The translations under genes and the position numbers were made by a program. Source: an uncultured Clostridia bacterium (GTDB lineage Bacteria > Bacillota > Clostridia > Christensenellales > Aristaeellaceae). From it: a DNA stretch of 40,449 bases. Within the stretch, counting starts at the first letter, position 1. Each line of letters starts with the position of its first letter. This document shows positions 7,816 through 16,835 of the stretch, one piece after another. The notes beneath the pieces were generated by a model, which did no database searches, was not told the origin of the DNA, and saw only the letters and a list, made by a program, of their open reading frames with translations. Where the stretch lies: the NCBI GenBank assembly GCA_937907055.1, contig CALCTW010000087.1, positions 1 to 40,449 of the forward strand, in the 5' to 3' direction.

Positions 7816-8631
7816 ATGAAACGCGTCATCACCTCGACCGGCGGGCTGATCGGCTGGCCGAACAAGCGGGATTATACGCTGCTGAAGGATTGCCTGCCAC
7901 GGATCCGCGCGGACGGTGTCGAGTTCATGCTGTATGACACCTGGTATCCGGAGATGGATCGTCTCACCGATACCCTCCTTTCCATTCCGGTCAAGTATAC
8001 CGGCCTGCATGTGGAAAAATCCATCGGCGAGTATATCACCGAGGGCAATTACGATGAAGCGAAGCGCTTGTTTCAGATCAACTGCGATTTCGCGCGCAAG
8101 CTGGGCTGTGAGCATATGGTGCTGCATCTGTGGAACGGCCTCCCGTCCGACAGCCATATGGAAAACAATATCGCCTATTACGCCACGCTGAAAAAGATGG
8201 CGGAGGATACCGGCATCCCCCTGTCTGTGGAAAATGTGCTGTGCAACTGCCATGAGCCCATTCAGCACATGTTCGCCCTGCTGGAAAGGTATCCGGATAT
8301 CATTTTCACCTTCGATACCAAGATGGCGCAGTTCCACCGGCAGATGGACCGGATGATGTCCCCCGAATGCGCGCCGCTCTGGCCGCATATCCGTCATCTG
8401 CACATCAACGATTACAACGGCGGTTATCTGGATTTTTCCCAGATCCGCACCCTGCATATCGGTGACGGCGAGATCGATTTTGACCGGTTCTTTGCTTTCT
8501 TAAAGCAGGTGGATTATGACGGTGATCTGGTGGTCGAGGCGGTCACATGGGATGAGAACGGCGTGATCCATCCCGAAAAAATGAACATCACGCTGGATAA
8601 GATCCGGCGTTATATCGGCAAGCAGCAATAA
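7816..8631 (+). CDS. Sugar phosphate isomerase/epimerase-like TIM-barrel protein
   Basis: This 271-residue protein belongs to the xylose isomerase-like TIM barrel / AP endonuclease 2 fold. Likely metal ligands are spread as in that family: Glu in SVENVLCN, Asp in FTFDTKM, His in LHINDYNG and Glu in LVVEAVTW. The substrate cannot be told from sequence; relatives include sugar epimerases, myo-inositol catabolism enzymes and endonuclease IV. The ATG at 7816 comes one base after the prfC stop, so translation probably depends on prfC. No sugar pathway genes adjoin it. Confidence 0.8.
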   Translation: MKRVITSTGGLIGWPNKRDYTLLKDCLPRIRADGVEFMLYDTWYPEMDRLTDTLLSIPVKYTGLHVEKSIGEYITEGNYDEAKRLFQINCDFARKLGCEHMVLHLWNGLPSDSHMENNIAYYATLKKMAEDTGIPLSVENVLCNCHEPIQHMFALLERYPDIIFTFDTKMAQFHRQMDRMMSPECAPLWPHIRHLHINDYNGGYLDFSQIRTLHIGDGEIDFDRFFAFLKQVDYDGDLVVEAVTWDENGVIHPEKMNITLDKIRRYIGKQQ

Positions 8632-8690
8632 ACAGCCGCGGTACGGCGGCTGAACATGGAACCAAGTCTGATGTAAAGGAGGGATCTCGT

Positions 8691-9851
8691 ATGCCCGGAG
8701 GGATCGATCTTCCGGCGATCTTTATCGCCAATCTGATGGGCATCATGCTCTGCGTGATGACGCTGGTCGGAAGGCAGTGGCGCTATACCGGCAAAGACAG
8801 GGAAAAACATCTCATCCGTGTCATGCTGATGACCGTGATGATCTCCTGCATCGTGGATCCCATCGTCTTTATCGCGGACGGCCATCCCGGTACGCTCGCG
8901 CGTCTCACCGTTTATATCGGAAACACGTGGCTGTTCCTTACCAATATCGTAATGGGCCCCGCGTGGTTCCTCCTGGTCCTCTTTCATGTGGAAGGCAAGG
9001 TCACGTATGCCCGTAAGATCGTCACGATTTTGCTGACAGGTATCGGCATACTGGCGCTGCTCATCAATCCTTTCGTGCCGCTGGTCTTCAGCGTGGATGA
9101 GTCCAGTGTGTACACAAGAGGCCCCTGGTTCTGGATCTATATGGCGATCGATCTGCTCTTTTTGGTCGACGGCACCGTCGCGTATATCCTTGCCAAGCGG
9201 AAGGGCGGCGTTTTGCAGTTTTTCCCCGTTTTGCAGTTCATGGTCCCGGCCATCATCGGCTTCGCGGTGCAGGCGGTCTTCTATGGCGTTTCGTGCATCT
9301 GGCCCTGCTTTGCCATCTCGATCAATGGCCTGATGTACGGTCTGCAGAGCGAATCCATCTACCGCGACGGTCTGACCGGACTTTACAACCGCCACTATCT
9401 TGAAAATATCGAGAAGATGCTCATCAAAAAGCGCGCGAACGTGATCGCGGCCATCATGATCGACCTGAATGATTTCAAATCCATCAACGACCGCTACGGC
9501 CACCGTGTGGGCGATCAGGCGCTGATCGAATGCGCGGGTATCCTCAAGCAGACCGTCGGCTCCAAGGGAAATGTGATCCGCTACGCGGGCGATGAATTCA
9601 TCGTGCTGCTCAATCTGCAGCAGATCGATAACGTGAGCGCGGTGGCGGAGCGGATCCGCTGGAATATGAGTGACCGTAAACCGGATGCCGCTGCCCCGTA
9701 CACCCTTTCCGCGGCGATCGGTTACTGCCTGTTCGACGCGTCAAAGCAGACCGTCGATCAGCTGATGAATACGGTGGATGCCATGATGTATGAGGATAAG
9801 GAGATCTACTACGCGGCGCATCCGGAGCAAGCGCGCCGGGCGAGCAGATAA
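8691..9851 (+). CDS. Membrane-anchored GGDEF protein (putative diguanylate cyclase)
   Basis: This 386-residue protein has about seven hydrophobic segments in residues 8-215 (for example 8-26, 42-62, 72-98, 108-134, 146-167, 176-200), then a GGDEF domain from about 222 to 380. The domain starts DGLTGLYNRHYLE and has DLNDFKSINDRYGH and the active-site motif written AGDEF (299-303), a variant found in active cyclases. The position of the RxxD product-inhibition site holds GSKG, so that site is missing. It probably makes cyclic di-GMP in response to a membrane signal; the sensor type is not recognised. AAGGAGGG precedes the ATG at 8691. A hairpin (CAGCCGC 8633-8639 / GCGGCTG 8646-8652) lies in the 59-bp gap after the upstream gene. 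Confidence 0.87.
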   Translation: MPGGIDLPAIFIANLMGIMLCVMTLVGRQWRYTGKDREKHLIRVMLMTVMISCIVDPIVFIADGHPGTLARLTVYIGNTWLFLTNIVMGPAWFLLVLFHVEGKVTYARKIVTILLTGIGILALLINPFVPLVFSVDESSVYTRGPWFWIYMAIDLLFLVDGTVAYILAKRKGGVLQFFPVLQFMVPAIIGFAVQAVFYGVSCIWPCFAISINGLMYGLQSESIYRDGLTGLYNRHYLENIEKMLIKKRANVIAAIMIDLNDFKSINDRYGHRVGDQALIECAGILKQTVGSKGNVIRYAGDEFIVLLNLQQIDNVSAVAERIRWNMSDRKPDAAAPYTLSAAIGYCLFDASKQTVDQLMNTVDAMMYEDKEIYYAAHPEQARRASR

Positions 9852-9870
9852 TCAATAAACCCCAAAAAAC

Positions 9871-9916
9871 AAAAGCGAACGCGATCCTGTGAAAACAGCA
9901 TGGCATTCGCTTTTTT
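9871..9916 (+). terminator. Bidirectional terminator between GGDEF gene and rarA
   Basis: A long imperfect stem is formed by AAAAGCGAACGCGATCCTG and CAGCATGGCATTCGCTTTT around a six-base loop, ending in TTTTTT (9911-9916) on the plus strand. The A-run on the left gives a T-run on the minus strand. It sits in the gap between two convergent genes. Confidence 0.85.
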
Positions 9917-9941
9917 GATTTTAAATATTCGGGCGGCGCGC

Positions 9942-11231
9942 TTACTTCCGCTTGTTGATCTTGGCCTCGTGCCCTTCTTTGGAGGGGAAGTAGTATTCTT
10001 TTGTTTCAAAGCCTTTGGGCATATACTGCTGCTTCACCCAGTGGCCCGGATAATTGTGCGGATACTTGTATTCGGCGTTTGTCGTCACATTCAGCCGTTC
10101 ATTGCCGCTGTAATGGCTGTCCCGCAGATAGGGAGGCACCTCGCCCCAGTCACCCTTTTCCACGTCCTGCATCGCGGCGTCGATGGCCATGCTGACCGAA
10201 TTGCTCTTCGGGCTCTCGCATACGGCGATGATCGCCTGCGCGATGGAGAGCCGCGCCTCCGGCATGCCCAGCATCTGCAGGGCTTCGCCCGCGGCAACAG
10301 CCTGCAGCATGGCGATGGGATTGGCCAGGCCCACATCTTCGCTGGCGTGCGCGATCACACGGCGCACGATGATGCGCGGATCCAGCCCGGCATACAGCAG
10401 CCTGCCGGCCCAGAGCAGGGCGGCGTCGCTGTCGCTGCCGCGCATGCTTTTGCAGAAGGCGCTGAGCATATCGTACATCTTGGTATCATCGCAGCGCAAC
10501 AGCGGCTTCTGGATGCTGTCCGCCGCGATGGCTTTATCGACGCGGATCACGCCGTTCTCGTCCGCGCTGGTTGTCAGTACGGCCAGCTCCACAGCATTGA
10601 GCGCCGTGCGTACATCGCCGCCGGCGATCCTCACGATGTGATCGAGCGCGTCGTCATCTATCACGGCGTTCATCTGTCCAAGCCCGCGCTCCTCGTCCGC
10701 GATCGCCCGAAGACAGGCCTTTTTCACATCGGCGGGCTTCAGGGGCTCAAACGCGAAGACCCGGCACCGGCTCACGATAGCCGGGGTCATGCTGATCATG
10801 GGATTCTCGGTCGTGCTGCCGATAAAGCGGATCAGACCTTCTTCCATCGCGGGCAGGATGCTGTCGCTCTGCGCCTTGCTCCAGCGGTGGCATTCGTCCA
10901 GCAGCAGATAGGTGGGCTGTCCGTACAGCATGCGCCGTTCACGGGCTTTTGCCAGCTCCTCGCGCACATCGCCCACGCCGCTCGTCACGGCGTTCATCTT
11001 GACGAAGGCGCCGTTTGTCGTGTTGGCGATCACGCTGGCCAGGGTGGTCTTTCCGCATCCGGGCGGGCCGTAAAAAATGCAGCTCGTCAGTCGGTCGGCC
11101 TCGATGGCGCGGCGCAGCAGCTTGCCCTTGCCCACAATCTGCTCCTGACCGTAGAATTCGTCCATCGTCCGCGGACGCATCCGGTCGGCCAGCGGGGCCA
11201 GTTTTTTCTCGTTTTCTTCAAAAAGGCTCAT
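9942..11231 (-). CDS. rarA: Replication-associated recombination protein A (RarA/MgsA AAA+ ATPase)
   Basis: This 429-residue clamp-loader-like ATPase acts at stalled replication forks. Walker A is GPPGCGKTT (55-63), Walker B is LLLDECHRW (about 108-116) and sensor 1 is in GSTTENP. The N-terminal RPRTMDEFYGQEQIVG and the C-terminal YPHNYPGHWVKQQYMP are hallmarks of RarA and its tetramerisation region. The length is usual (about 420-445). The ATG at 11231 is one base after the stop of the nitroreductase gene, with GGAGGA inside that gene's end, so the two are coupled. It is the last gene of the minus-strand topoisomerase cluster. Confidence 0.95.
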   Translation of the reverse strand: MSLFEENEKKLAPLADRMRPRTMDEFYGQEQIVGKGKLLRRAIEADRLTSCIFYGPPGCGKTTLASVIANTTNGAFVKMNAVTSGVGDVREELAKARERRMLYGQPTYLLLDECHRWSKAQSDSILPAMEEGLIRFIGSTTENPMISMTPAIVSRCRVFAFEPLKPADVKKACLRAIADEERGLGQMNAVIDDDALDHIVRIAGGDVRTALNAVELAVLTTSADENGVIRVDKAIAADSIQKPLLRCDDTKMYDMLSAFCKSMRGSDSDAALLWAGRLLYAGLDPRIIVRRVIAHASEDVGLANPIAMLQAVAAGEALQMLGMPEARLSIAQAIIAVCESPKSNSVSMAIDAAMQDVEKGDWGEVPPYLRDSHYSGNERLNVTTNAEYKYPHNYPGHWVKQQYMPKGFETKEYYFPSKEGHEAKINKRK

Positions 11232-11232
11232 G

Positions 11233-11991
11233 TCATTCCTCCGCGAACAGGCGGGCCACTTCCTGCTTTTCGCCGAACGTGAGCGTGTGGCGGATCTCCC
11301 GCAGGCCGATGCTCATGTGCAGCAGCGCGATCCCCATGTCCAGGTCGTCCGCCCACCAGGAGCGCAGAAGCACCAGCGTGCTGCCGGCATAGGCCAGCCG
11401 CCACGGCTGCATGTTCATCGCGGAGGGGGCGCAGCGTACGCACTCGGCGGCGTTGAAGGCCCACATCGGCCATGAGGAAGGATCGCCGTGGCAGATATCG
11501 GCCAGCTTCTTGCGCTTTCGGGGTGTCTCTATCTTTTCCGCCGCGATGCCGATGGTGATCAGCGCGGCGATCTTTTCGGTCTTCTGCATCACGCACTGCA
11601 GCTTGTTCCTGCGCCAGCTTCCGGCCACCCAGCAGGTGCCGAGCCCCATGGAGGTGGCTTCCAGCACCAGCGATTCACCGGCCAGCCCCGCGTATAATTT
11701 GGAATACATCTGCGCCTGATCATAGATGATCACGGCCACGCGCCGGCAGCCCATCACCGCGCCCACGACCGGGTAGGAGGTGAACAGGCTGTCATCGCAG
11801 TCCGTCAGTACGATGCGTACACCGGGCAGGGCGGTTTCTGCCACAAAACGCTGCAGCCGCGCCATCTGTTCCTTGTCGGGCGCGCCCGCGTAGGCGCGGA
11901 TGGAACGCCGCTTGCCTACGGCGTCAAAAAAACGCGCGCGTTCCTCAGGCGTATAAAATTGATCGGGGATACATTTATCCGTAGTTTTCAC
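11233..11991 (-). CDS. Nitroreductase family protein (TM1586-like)
   Basis: This 252-residue flavin-dependent oxidoreductase is built like the TM1586-type nitroreductases, a duplicated fold within one chain. The first half has KRRSIRAYAG, typical of the FMN phosphate site. The middle has ATSMGLGTCWVAG and the later part has CAPSAMNMQPWR, the second FMN-contact motif. The natural substrate is unknown. The first codon is GTG (11989-11991), preceded by only a weak GAG-like site, and no better in-frame ATG lies near. It sits between the topoisomerase A-subunit gene (35-bp gap) and rarA. Confidence 0.85.
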   Translation of the reverse strand: MKTTDKCIPDQFYTPEERARFFDAVGKRRSIRAYAGAPDKEQMARLQRFVAETALPGVRIVLTDCDDSLFTSYPVVGAVMGCRRVAVIIYDQAQMYSKLYAGLAGESLVLEATSMGLGTCWVAGSWRRNKLQCVMQKTEKIAALITIGIAAEKIETPRKRKKLADICHGDPSSWPMWAFNAAECVRCAPSAMNMQPWRLAYAGSTLVLLRSWWADDLDMGIALLHMSIGLREIRHTLTFGEKQEVARLFAEE

Positions 11992-12025
11992 CTCTGTCAG
12001 CGGCCTTTGGGCCGTTTTGTGTGCT

Positions 12026-14467
12026 TTACAGGATCAGTTCTTCCACAATATCGTTCAGCAGAGCCATTACCACCGGCTTGCCCTTGTCGTTCAGAGGCAG
12101 GCAGGGCAGGTCATCGGTGGAAAGCACGGTCACCGTGCCGCTGCTCTGCTTCACGCTGAAGCTGCGGCTGCCCTGTACGCGGGCCAGCGCGGCCACATAG
12201 GAACCGGTGGAGCCGGTCTTGTTGAAGCTCACGCTCCTGGAGCCCTTGCCGCCGCGGCCGATGATATCAAACAGAGAGCCCATCAGGCGCTTGGCATAGC
12301 CGCGCTCGGTAAACAGCAGGATCTGATCGGTATTGCGGATCTGGGTGGCCATCAGCACGGTGTCATTGTCATCCAACTTGATGGCGCGCACACCGGCCGC
12401 GCCGCGGCCCTGCACGGGCACTTCATCCAGCGCGAAGCGGATGCTCTGACCGTTTTTGGTCATAAAGAGCAGATCGGTATCGTCCTCGGCAAATTCCACA
12501 TTGATCAGTTTATCGCCGTCCTTCAAGGTCAGCGCGGCGCTCCTGGCGCGCTTGATGGCGTAATCAGCGGCTTCACTGCGCTTGATCTGTCCCTGCTCGG
12601 TAAAGAACAGCAGATCGCCGCTGGCGTTCAGACTGCCGGGGGTGACCAGCAGCACCTTCACGCACTTTTCGTCCTTTTCAAGACCGGCCAGCAGACCGGG
12701 CAGGGTCTTTCCGCGTTCTTTGGCTTTGGATTCCTGCAGCGCGCCCACGCTCAGCGGGTAGCAGTTGCCCTTGTCGGTAAAGAAGTAAAGGGTGTGATCG
12801 GTCTGCGTGTGGAACAGATACCGGTAGCCCTCGGCAGGATCCTCGGGCAGATCCAGCTTTTCAAAGGTGCGCGGGCTCAGGCGGCGCAGGTTGCCGTCAC
12901 GGCTCAGGGTCACCACCGCCTCCTCGGGCAGCGGCGCTTCTTCCTTTTCCACCTCGCGGGTCTCTTCCTCAGGCTCGATCAGCGTGGTGCGGCGGTTATC
13001 GCCGTACTGCTCGGCGATCTCGCTCACTTCCTTCTTGATCAGAGCGATCAGCTTCTTTTCGCTCTTCAGGATGCCCTCCAGACGGGTGATCAGCTTCAGG
13101 ATATCGGCGTATTCCTGACGCAGGGTCTCGATCTCAAGACCGGTCAGGCGCTGCAGACGCAGATCCAGGATCGCCTGGGCCTGCACCTCGTCAAACCCGA
13201 AGCGTTCCATCAGGCGGGCTCGCGCTTCCTTGCCGTTGCGGCTGGCACGGATCAGGGCGATCACCTCGTCCAGATTATCCACCGCCACGATCAGCGCTTC
13301 CAGGATATGCGCGCGGGCGCGGGCCTGATCCAGCTCGTACTGCGTGCGGCGGGTGACGACGTTCTTCTGGTGACGGATGAAGTGGCCGATGGCTTCGCGG
13401 ATGCCCATCTGCACGGGCTTGCCCTCCGCGATGGCCACAAGGTTCACACCGAAGGTCACCTGCATATCGCTGTATTTGAACAGATATTTCAGCATCTTTT
13501 CCGCGTCGCCGTCTTTTTTCACTTCGATCACGGCGCGCAGACCGGTGCGGTCGCTCTCATCGCGGATATCGTGGATGTACTGCAGCACGCTGCCCTTTTT
13601 CTCTTCGCTCAGCTTCAGGATCTTTTCCAGCATGCCGCTCTTGCTGATGCCGTAGGGGATCTCATCGATCACGATCAGCGTGCGTCCGGCATTGCCCTTT
13701 TCCATGTGCGTGCGGCAGCGCAGTGTCAGCTTGCCACGGCCCGTCTCATAGGCGCTGCGGATCTCATCTGTTTTCAGCAGCAGGCCGCCGGTCGGAAAAT
13801 CGGGGGCCGGCAGCACCTTCATCACCTTGTCCAGAGAGATATCCGGCTCATCCAGCTGCAGGCACACGGCCTCGGTCACCTCGCGCAGGTTGTGCGGAGG
13901 AATGTTGGTGGCCAGACCGACCGCGATGCCGCTGGCGCCGTTCACCAGCAGGTTCGGGAAGCGCGCGGGCAGCAGATCGGGCTCCTTTAAGGTGTCGTCA
14001 AAGTTCAGGGAGAAGTTGACGGTGTCCTTTTCGATATCGCGCAGCATCTCCACCGCCAGCGGAGCCATGCGGGCTTCGGTGTAACGCATGGCAGCCGGGC
14101 CGTCGCCGTCGATGGAGCCGAAGTTGCCGTGACCGTCCACCAGAATACCGCGCAGCGAGAAGGGCTGCGCCATACGGGCCAGCGCGTCATAAACGCTGCT
14201 GTCGCCGTGGGGATGATATTTACCCAAGCAATCACCCACGATACGGGCGCACTTGCGGTGCGGCTTATCGGGGTGCAGCCCCAGTTCCTGCATGGTGTAC
14301 AGAATGCGGCGCTGAACAGGCTTCAGACCGTCCTCCACGCGGGGAATGGCACGCTCCAGAATAACATGCTCCGCGTAGGGCATCATGCTCTGGTGCATGA
14401 CCTCCTCAAGGGAGGCCTGAATGATATCGGGAGCCTTCTGCTCCTCAACGGGCGGTTTCTTCGCCAT
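12026..14467 (-). CDS. parC: Type IIA topoisomerase subunit A (ParC/GyrA family)
   Basis: This 813-residue protein is the DNA-cleaving subunit of a type II topoisomerase. The catalytic pair is Arg128-Tyr129 in AAMRYTEAR. The quinolone-contact region reads HPHGDSSVYDALARM (Ser90-Ser91), as in ParC. However, LVDGHGNFGSIDGD resembles GyrA, and the C-terminal beta-pinwheel has IIGRGGKGSRS, close to the GyrA box (QRRGGKG) that allows DNA wrapping. The paralogue is therefore not settled. I favour topoisomerase IV from the SSVY motif and from the absence of dnaA/recF neighbours, but gyrase remains possible. The ATG at 14467 follows GGAGGAG. The B subunit lies 106 bp upstream. Confidence 0.85.
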   Translation of the reverse strand: MAKKPPVEEQKAPDIIQASLEEVMHQSMMPYAEHVILERAIPRVEDGLKPVQRRILYTMQELGLHPDKPHRKCARIVGDCLGKYHPHGDSSVYDALARMAQPFSLRGILVDGHGNFGSIDGDGPAAMRYTEARMAPLAVEMLRDIEKDTVNFSLNFDDTLKEPDLLPARFPNLLVNGASGIAVGLATNIPPHNLREVTEAVCLQLDEPDISLDKVMKVLPAPDFPTGGLLLKTDEIRSAYETGRGKLTLRCRTHMEKGNAGRTLIVIDEIPYGISKSGMLEKILKLSEEKKGSVLQYIHDIRDESDRTGLRAVIEVKKDGDAEKMLKYLFKYSDMQVTFGVNLVAIAEGKPVQMGIREAIGHFIRHQKNVVTRRTQYELDQARARAHILEALIVAVDNLDEVIALIRASRNGKEARARLMERFGFDEVQAQAILDLRLQRLTGLEIETLRQEYADILKLITRLEGILKSEKKLIALIKKEVSEIAEQYGDNRRTTLIEPEEETREVEKEEAPLPEEAVVTLSRDGNLRRLSPRTFEKLDLPEDPAEGYRYLFHTQTDHTLYFFTDKGNCYPLSVGALQESKAKERGKTLPGLLAGLEKDEKCVKVLLVTPGSLNASGDLLFFTEQGQIKRSEAADYAIKRARSAALTLKDGDKLINVEFAEDDTDLLFMTKNGQSIRFALDEVPVQGRGAAGVRAIKLDDNDTVLMATQIRNTDQILLFTERGYAKRLMGSLFDIIGRGGKGSRSVSFNKTGSTGSYVAALARVQGSRSFSVKQSSGTVTVLSTDDLPCLPLNDKGKPVVMALLNDIVEELIL

Positions 14468-14573
14468 TTGATCTCCTCCGGACTGTGGGGCATCCCGCCC
14501 GCGGAATGCGATAAGGCGGAATGCTCTGAATGGATCTCACGGAATATTGAATGGTTGACCGGCTTTATCCCGA

Positions 14574-16553
14574 TCAGCGGGCGGCGGAATTGCCGGCTTT
14601 GGTCAGGTGTTCGTCAAAGTGGTCTTCTTTATTGAATTCGGCATGGCTGATGATGTATTCCTTGCGCGGATCCACCTTGTCGCCCATCAGAATGGTGATC
14701 ATGCGGTCCGCCTCGGCGGCGTCCTCGCAGGTCACCTGCAGCAGCTTGCGGTTCTCCGGGTTCATGGTGGTCTCCCACAGCTGCTCCGGGTTCATCTCGC
14801 CCAGTCCTTTGTAGCGCTGCAGGGAATAGCCCTTCAGGCCGGTCGTCAGCTTTTTCAGCGCTTTATCGTCATAGGCGTACTGTGTTTCGCCGTTCTTTTT
14901 CACGCCGTACAGCGGCGGCATGCCGATATACACATGTCCCTCCGTGACCAGCGGGCGCATGTAGCGGTAGAAGAAGGTGAGCAGGATGGCACGGATATGC
15001 GCGCCGTCCTGGTCCGCGTCGCTCAGGATGATCACCTTGTGATACTTGAGCGGCGCCAGATCAAAGTCATCATCGATGCCGGTGCCCAGCGCCGTGATGA
15101 TGGAGCGGAATTCCTCATTGGCCAGCACCTGATCCAGGCGCTTCTTTTCGGCGTTCAGCGGCTTGCCGCGCAGGGGCAGGATGGCCTGGAAGTGGCGGTC
15201 GCGGCCCTGCTTGGCGCTGCCGCCGGCGCTGTCGCCCTCCACGATGAACAGCTCGTTCTCTTCCGCCTTCCGGCCTGTGCAGGCGCTCAGCTTGCCCACC
15301 AGCGGCGCGGCGTCCAGCTCGTTCTTCTTGCGGGCCACGTCGCGGGCTTTGCGGGTCGCCTCGCGCACCTTTGCGCTTTTGACGGCCTTTTCAACCAGCT
15401 TCTGTCCCAGATCCTGATTTTTCAGGTCCTCTAAAAACTCTTCCAGCTTCTGCACGGAGATGGCTTCCACCGCGGGGCGCACCTCGGTGTTGCCCAGTTT
15501 GCCCTTGGTCTGGCCTTCAAACTGCGGGTTTTTCACCATCACCTCGATGGTGGCGGTCATGCCCTCGCGGAAGTCCTCGCCGGCCAGGTTGTTGTCCTTT
15601 TCCTTCAGCGCGCCGATACGGCGGGCAAAGTCGTTCATCACCTTGGTCAGCGCGCTGCGGAAGCCCATCTCATGGGTGCCGCCTTCGCCGGTGGGAATGT
15701 TGTTTACATAACTGAAAATATTCTCGGTAAAGCTGTCGGTATACTGGATGGCCGCGGTAAACAGAATATCGTCCTTTTTGCCTTCAAAATAGATGGGCTC
15801 GGCATGCAGGGGCGTTTTATCCGCGTTCAGGTATTTCACATAATCGATCAGGCCACCGGCATAGCAGAATTCCTGATGCTTCAGATCGGGATTCTTGCTG
15901 GTCTCATCCTCAAAGACGATCTTCAGCCCGCGGTTCAGGTAGGCCAGCTCGCGCAGACGGCGGCTCACGTTTTCGCCGTGGAAAACGGTCTCTTCAAACA
16001 CGGTATCATCCGGCAGGAAGCGCACCGTCGTGCCGCGCTTGCGGGTGTTGCCCACTCTTTCAAGCGCCGTGACCGGTACGCCGGAAAGGATCTTCTTTTC
16101 CTTCGTGTCATAGTAGCTTTCAAAGCGCATGGTGTAGTGGGTCCAGTCGCGGTAAATATCCACCGTCAGCCATTTGCTCAGCGCGTTTACGACGCTCGCG
16201 CCCACGCCGTGCAGACCGCCGGAATAAGCGTAGTTGTCGTTGCCGAATTTGCCGCCGGCGTGCAGCTTGGTAAAGATCACTTCCACGCCGGGAATATTCA
16301 GTACGGGATGCATGTCCACCGGCATGCCGCGGCCGTTATCGCTCACCGAAGCGCTGCCGTCCTTATGCAGGGTCACGGTCACCTCCGTCGCGAATCCGCC
16401 CATCACCTCGTCGATCGCGTTATCCACGATCTCCCACAGCAGGTGGTGCAGACCTCTGCTGCCGGTGGAGCCGATATACATGCCGGGACGCATTCTGACC
16501 GCGTCCAGCCCTTCCAATACTTTTATACTTCCGGCGTTATAGTTTTCTGCCAT
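14574..16553 (-). CDS. parE: Type IIA topoisomerase subunit B (ParE/GyrB family)
   Basis: This ATPase subunit of about 659 residues partners the A subunit downstream. It has the GHKL ATP site (EIVDNAIDE, DNGRGMP, GGLHGVGASVVNALS), the transducer (QTKGKLGN) and the TOPRIM motifs (EGDSAGGSAKQGRDR, DADQDGAHIR), ending with RYKGLGEMNPEQLWETTM. The N-terminal part looks like ParE (SKWLTV, GMP), while the TOPRIM part looks like GyrB (RHFQAILPLRGK, ITALGTGI). An ATG at 16559 exists, but GAGGAA is only two bases from it. It is eight bases from the ATG at 16553, which gives the usual MAEN start, so I chose 16553. Transcribed from the promoter at 16631-16659. Confidence 0.88.
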   Translation of the reverse strand: MAENYNAGSIKVLEGLDAVRMRPGMYIGSTGSRGLHHLLWEIVDNAIDEVMGGFATEVTVTLHKDGSASVSDNGRGMPVDMHPVLNIPGVEVIFTKLHAGGKFGNDNYAYSGGLHGVGASVVNALSKWLTVDIYRDWTHYTMRFESYYDTKEKKILSGVPVTALERVGNTRKRGTTVRFLPDDTVFEETVFHGENVSRRLRELAYLNRGLKIVFEDETSKNPDLKHQEFCYAGGLIDYVKYLNADKTPLHAEPIYFEGKKDDILFTAAIQYTDSFTENIFSYVNNIPTGEGGTHEMGFRSALTKVMNDFARRIGALKEKDNNLAGEDFREGMTATIEVMVKNPQFEGQTKGKLGNTEVRPAVEAISVQKLEEFLEDLKNQDLGQKLVEKAVKSAKVREATRKARDVARKKNELDAAPLVGKLSACTGRKAEENELFIVEGDSAGGSAKQGRDRHFQAILPLRGKPLNAEKKRLDQVLANEEFRSIITALGTGIDDDFDLAPLKYHKVIILSDADQDGAHIRAILLTFFYRYMRPLVTEGHVYIGMPPLYGVKKNGETQYAYDDKALKKLTTGLKGYSLQRYKGLGEMNPEQLWETTMNPENRKLLQVTCEDAAEADRMITILMGDKVDPRKEYIISHAEFNKEDHFDEHLTKAGNSAAR

Positions 16554-16630
16554 CTTCATTTCCTCGGTTTTCGTATCGTCTGTCGTTCAGGACAGGTAAA
16601 AGACATAAATAGGGATACTATCACACAATA

Positions 16631-16659
16631 AGTATACCAAATTTTCATTTGAAATACAA
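16631..16659 (-). promoter_or_regulatory. Sigma-A promoter for parE-parC-nitroreductase-rarA
   Basis: Read on the minus strand: TTGTAT (plus 16654-16659), a 17-bp spacer and TATACT (plus 16631-16636), about 75 bp upstream of the chosen parE start. Confidence 0.8.
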
Positions 16660-16693
16660 GGGATGGTGTACCGGGCTTCAAACCGCCCCTGCA

Positions 16694-16722
16694 TTGACAA
16701 AAAAGCGGTTTTGAAGCATAAT
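16694..16722 (+). promoter_or_regulatory. Sigma-A promoter for sdaAB-sdaAA
   Basis: TTGACA (16694-16699), a 17-bp spacer and CATAAT (16717-16722). It starts 34 bp from the divergent parE promoter. The leader (about 105 nt) contains a short hairpin, GGCGG/CCGCC at 16804-16816, just before the ribosome binding site GAAAGGGA. Confidence 0.85.
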
Positions 16723-16835
16723 AGCATCGAAAGGACGGGCCGTCTTCCGGCCTGAAAAGGGGAGATCCGGCGCGCGGAGCGGAACATCTGTTTTCCGTTC
16801 TCCGGCGGGTCCCGCCTGTCCGGAAAGGGATCGTT

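Noticed and set aside
8633..8652. Hairpin between the TIM-barrel gene and the GGDEF gene as terminator
   Set aside because: No T-tract follows. At most it stabilises or attenuates; the GGDEF gene may still be read from prfC.
12000..12019. Hairpin CGGCC-TTTG-GGCCG followed by TTTT between parC and the nitroreductase gene
   Set aside because: The T-run lies on the plus strand, opposite to transcription of both genes, so it would not terminate this operon.
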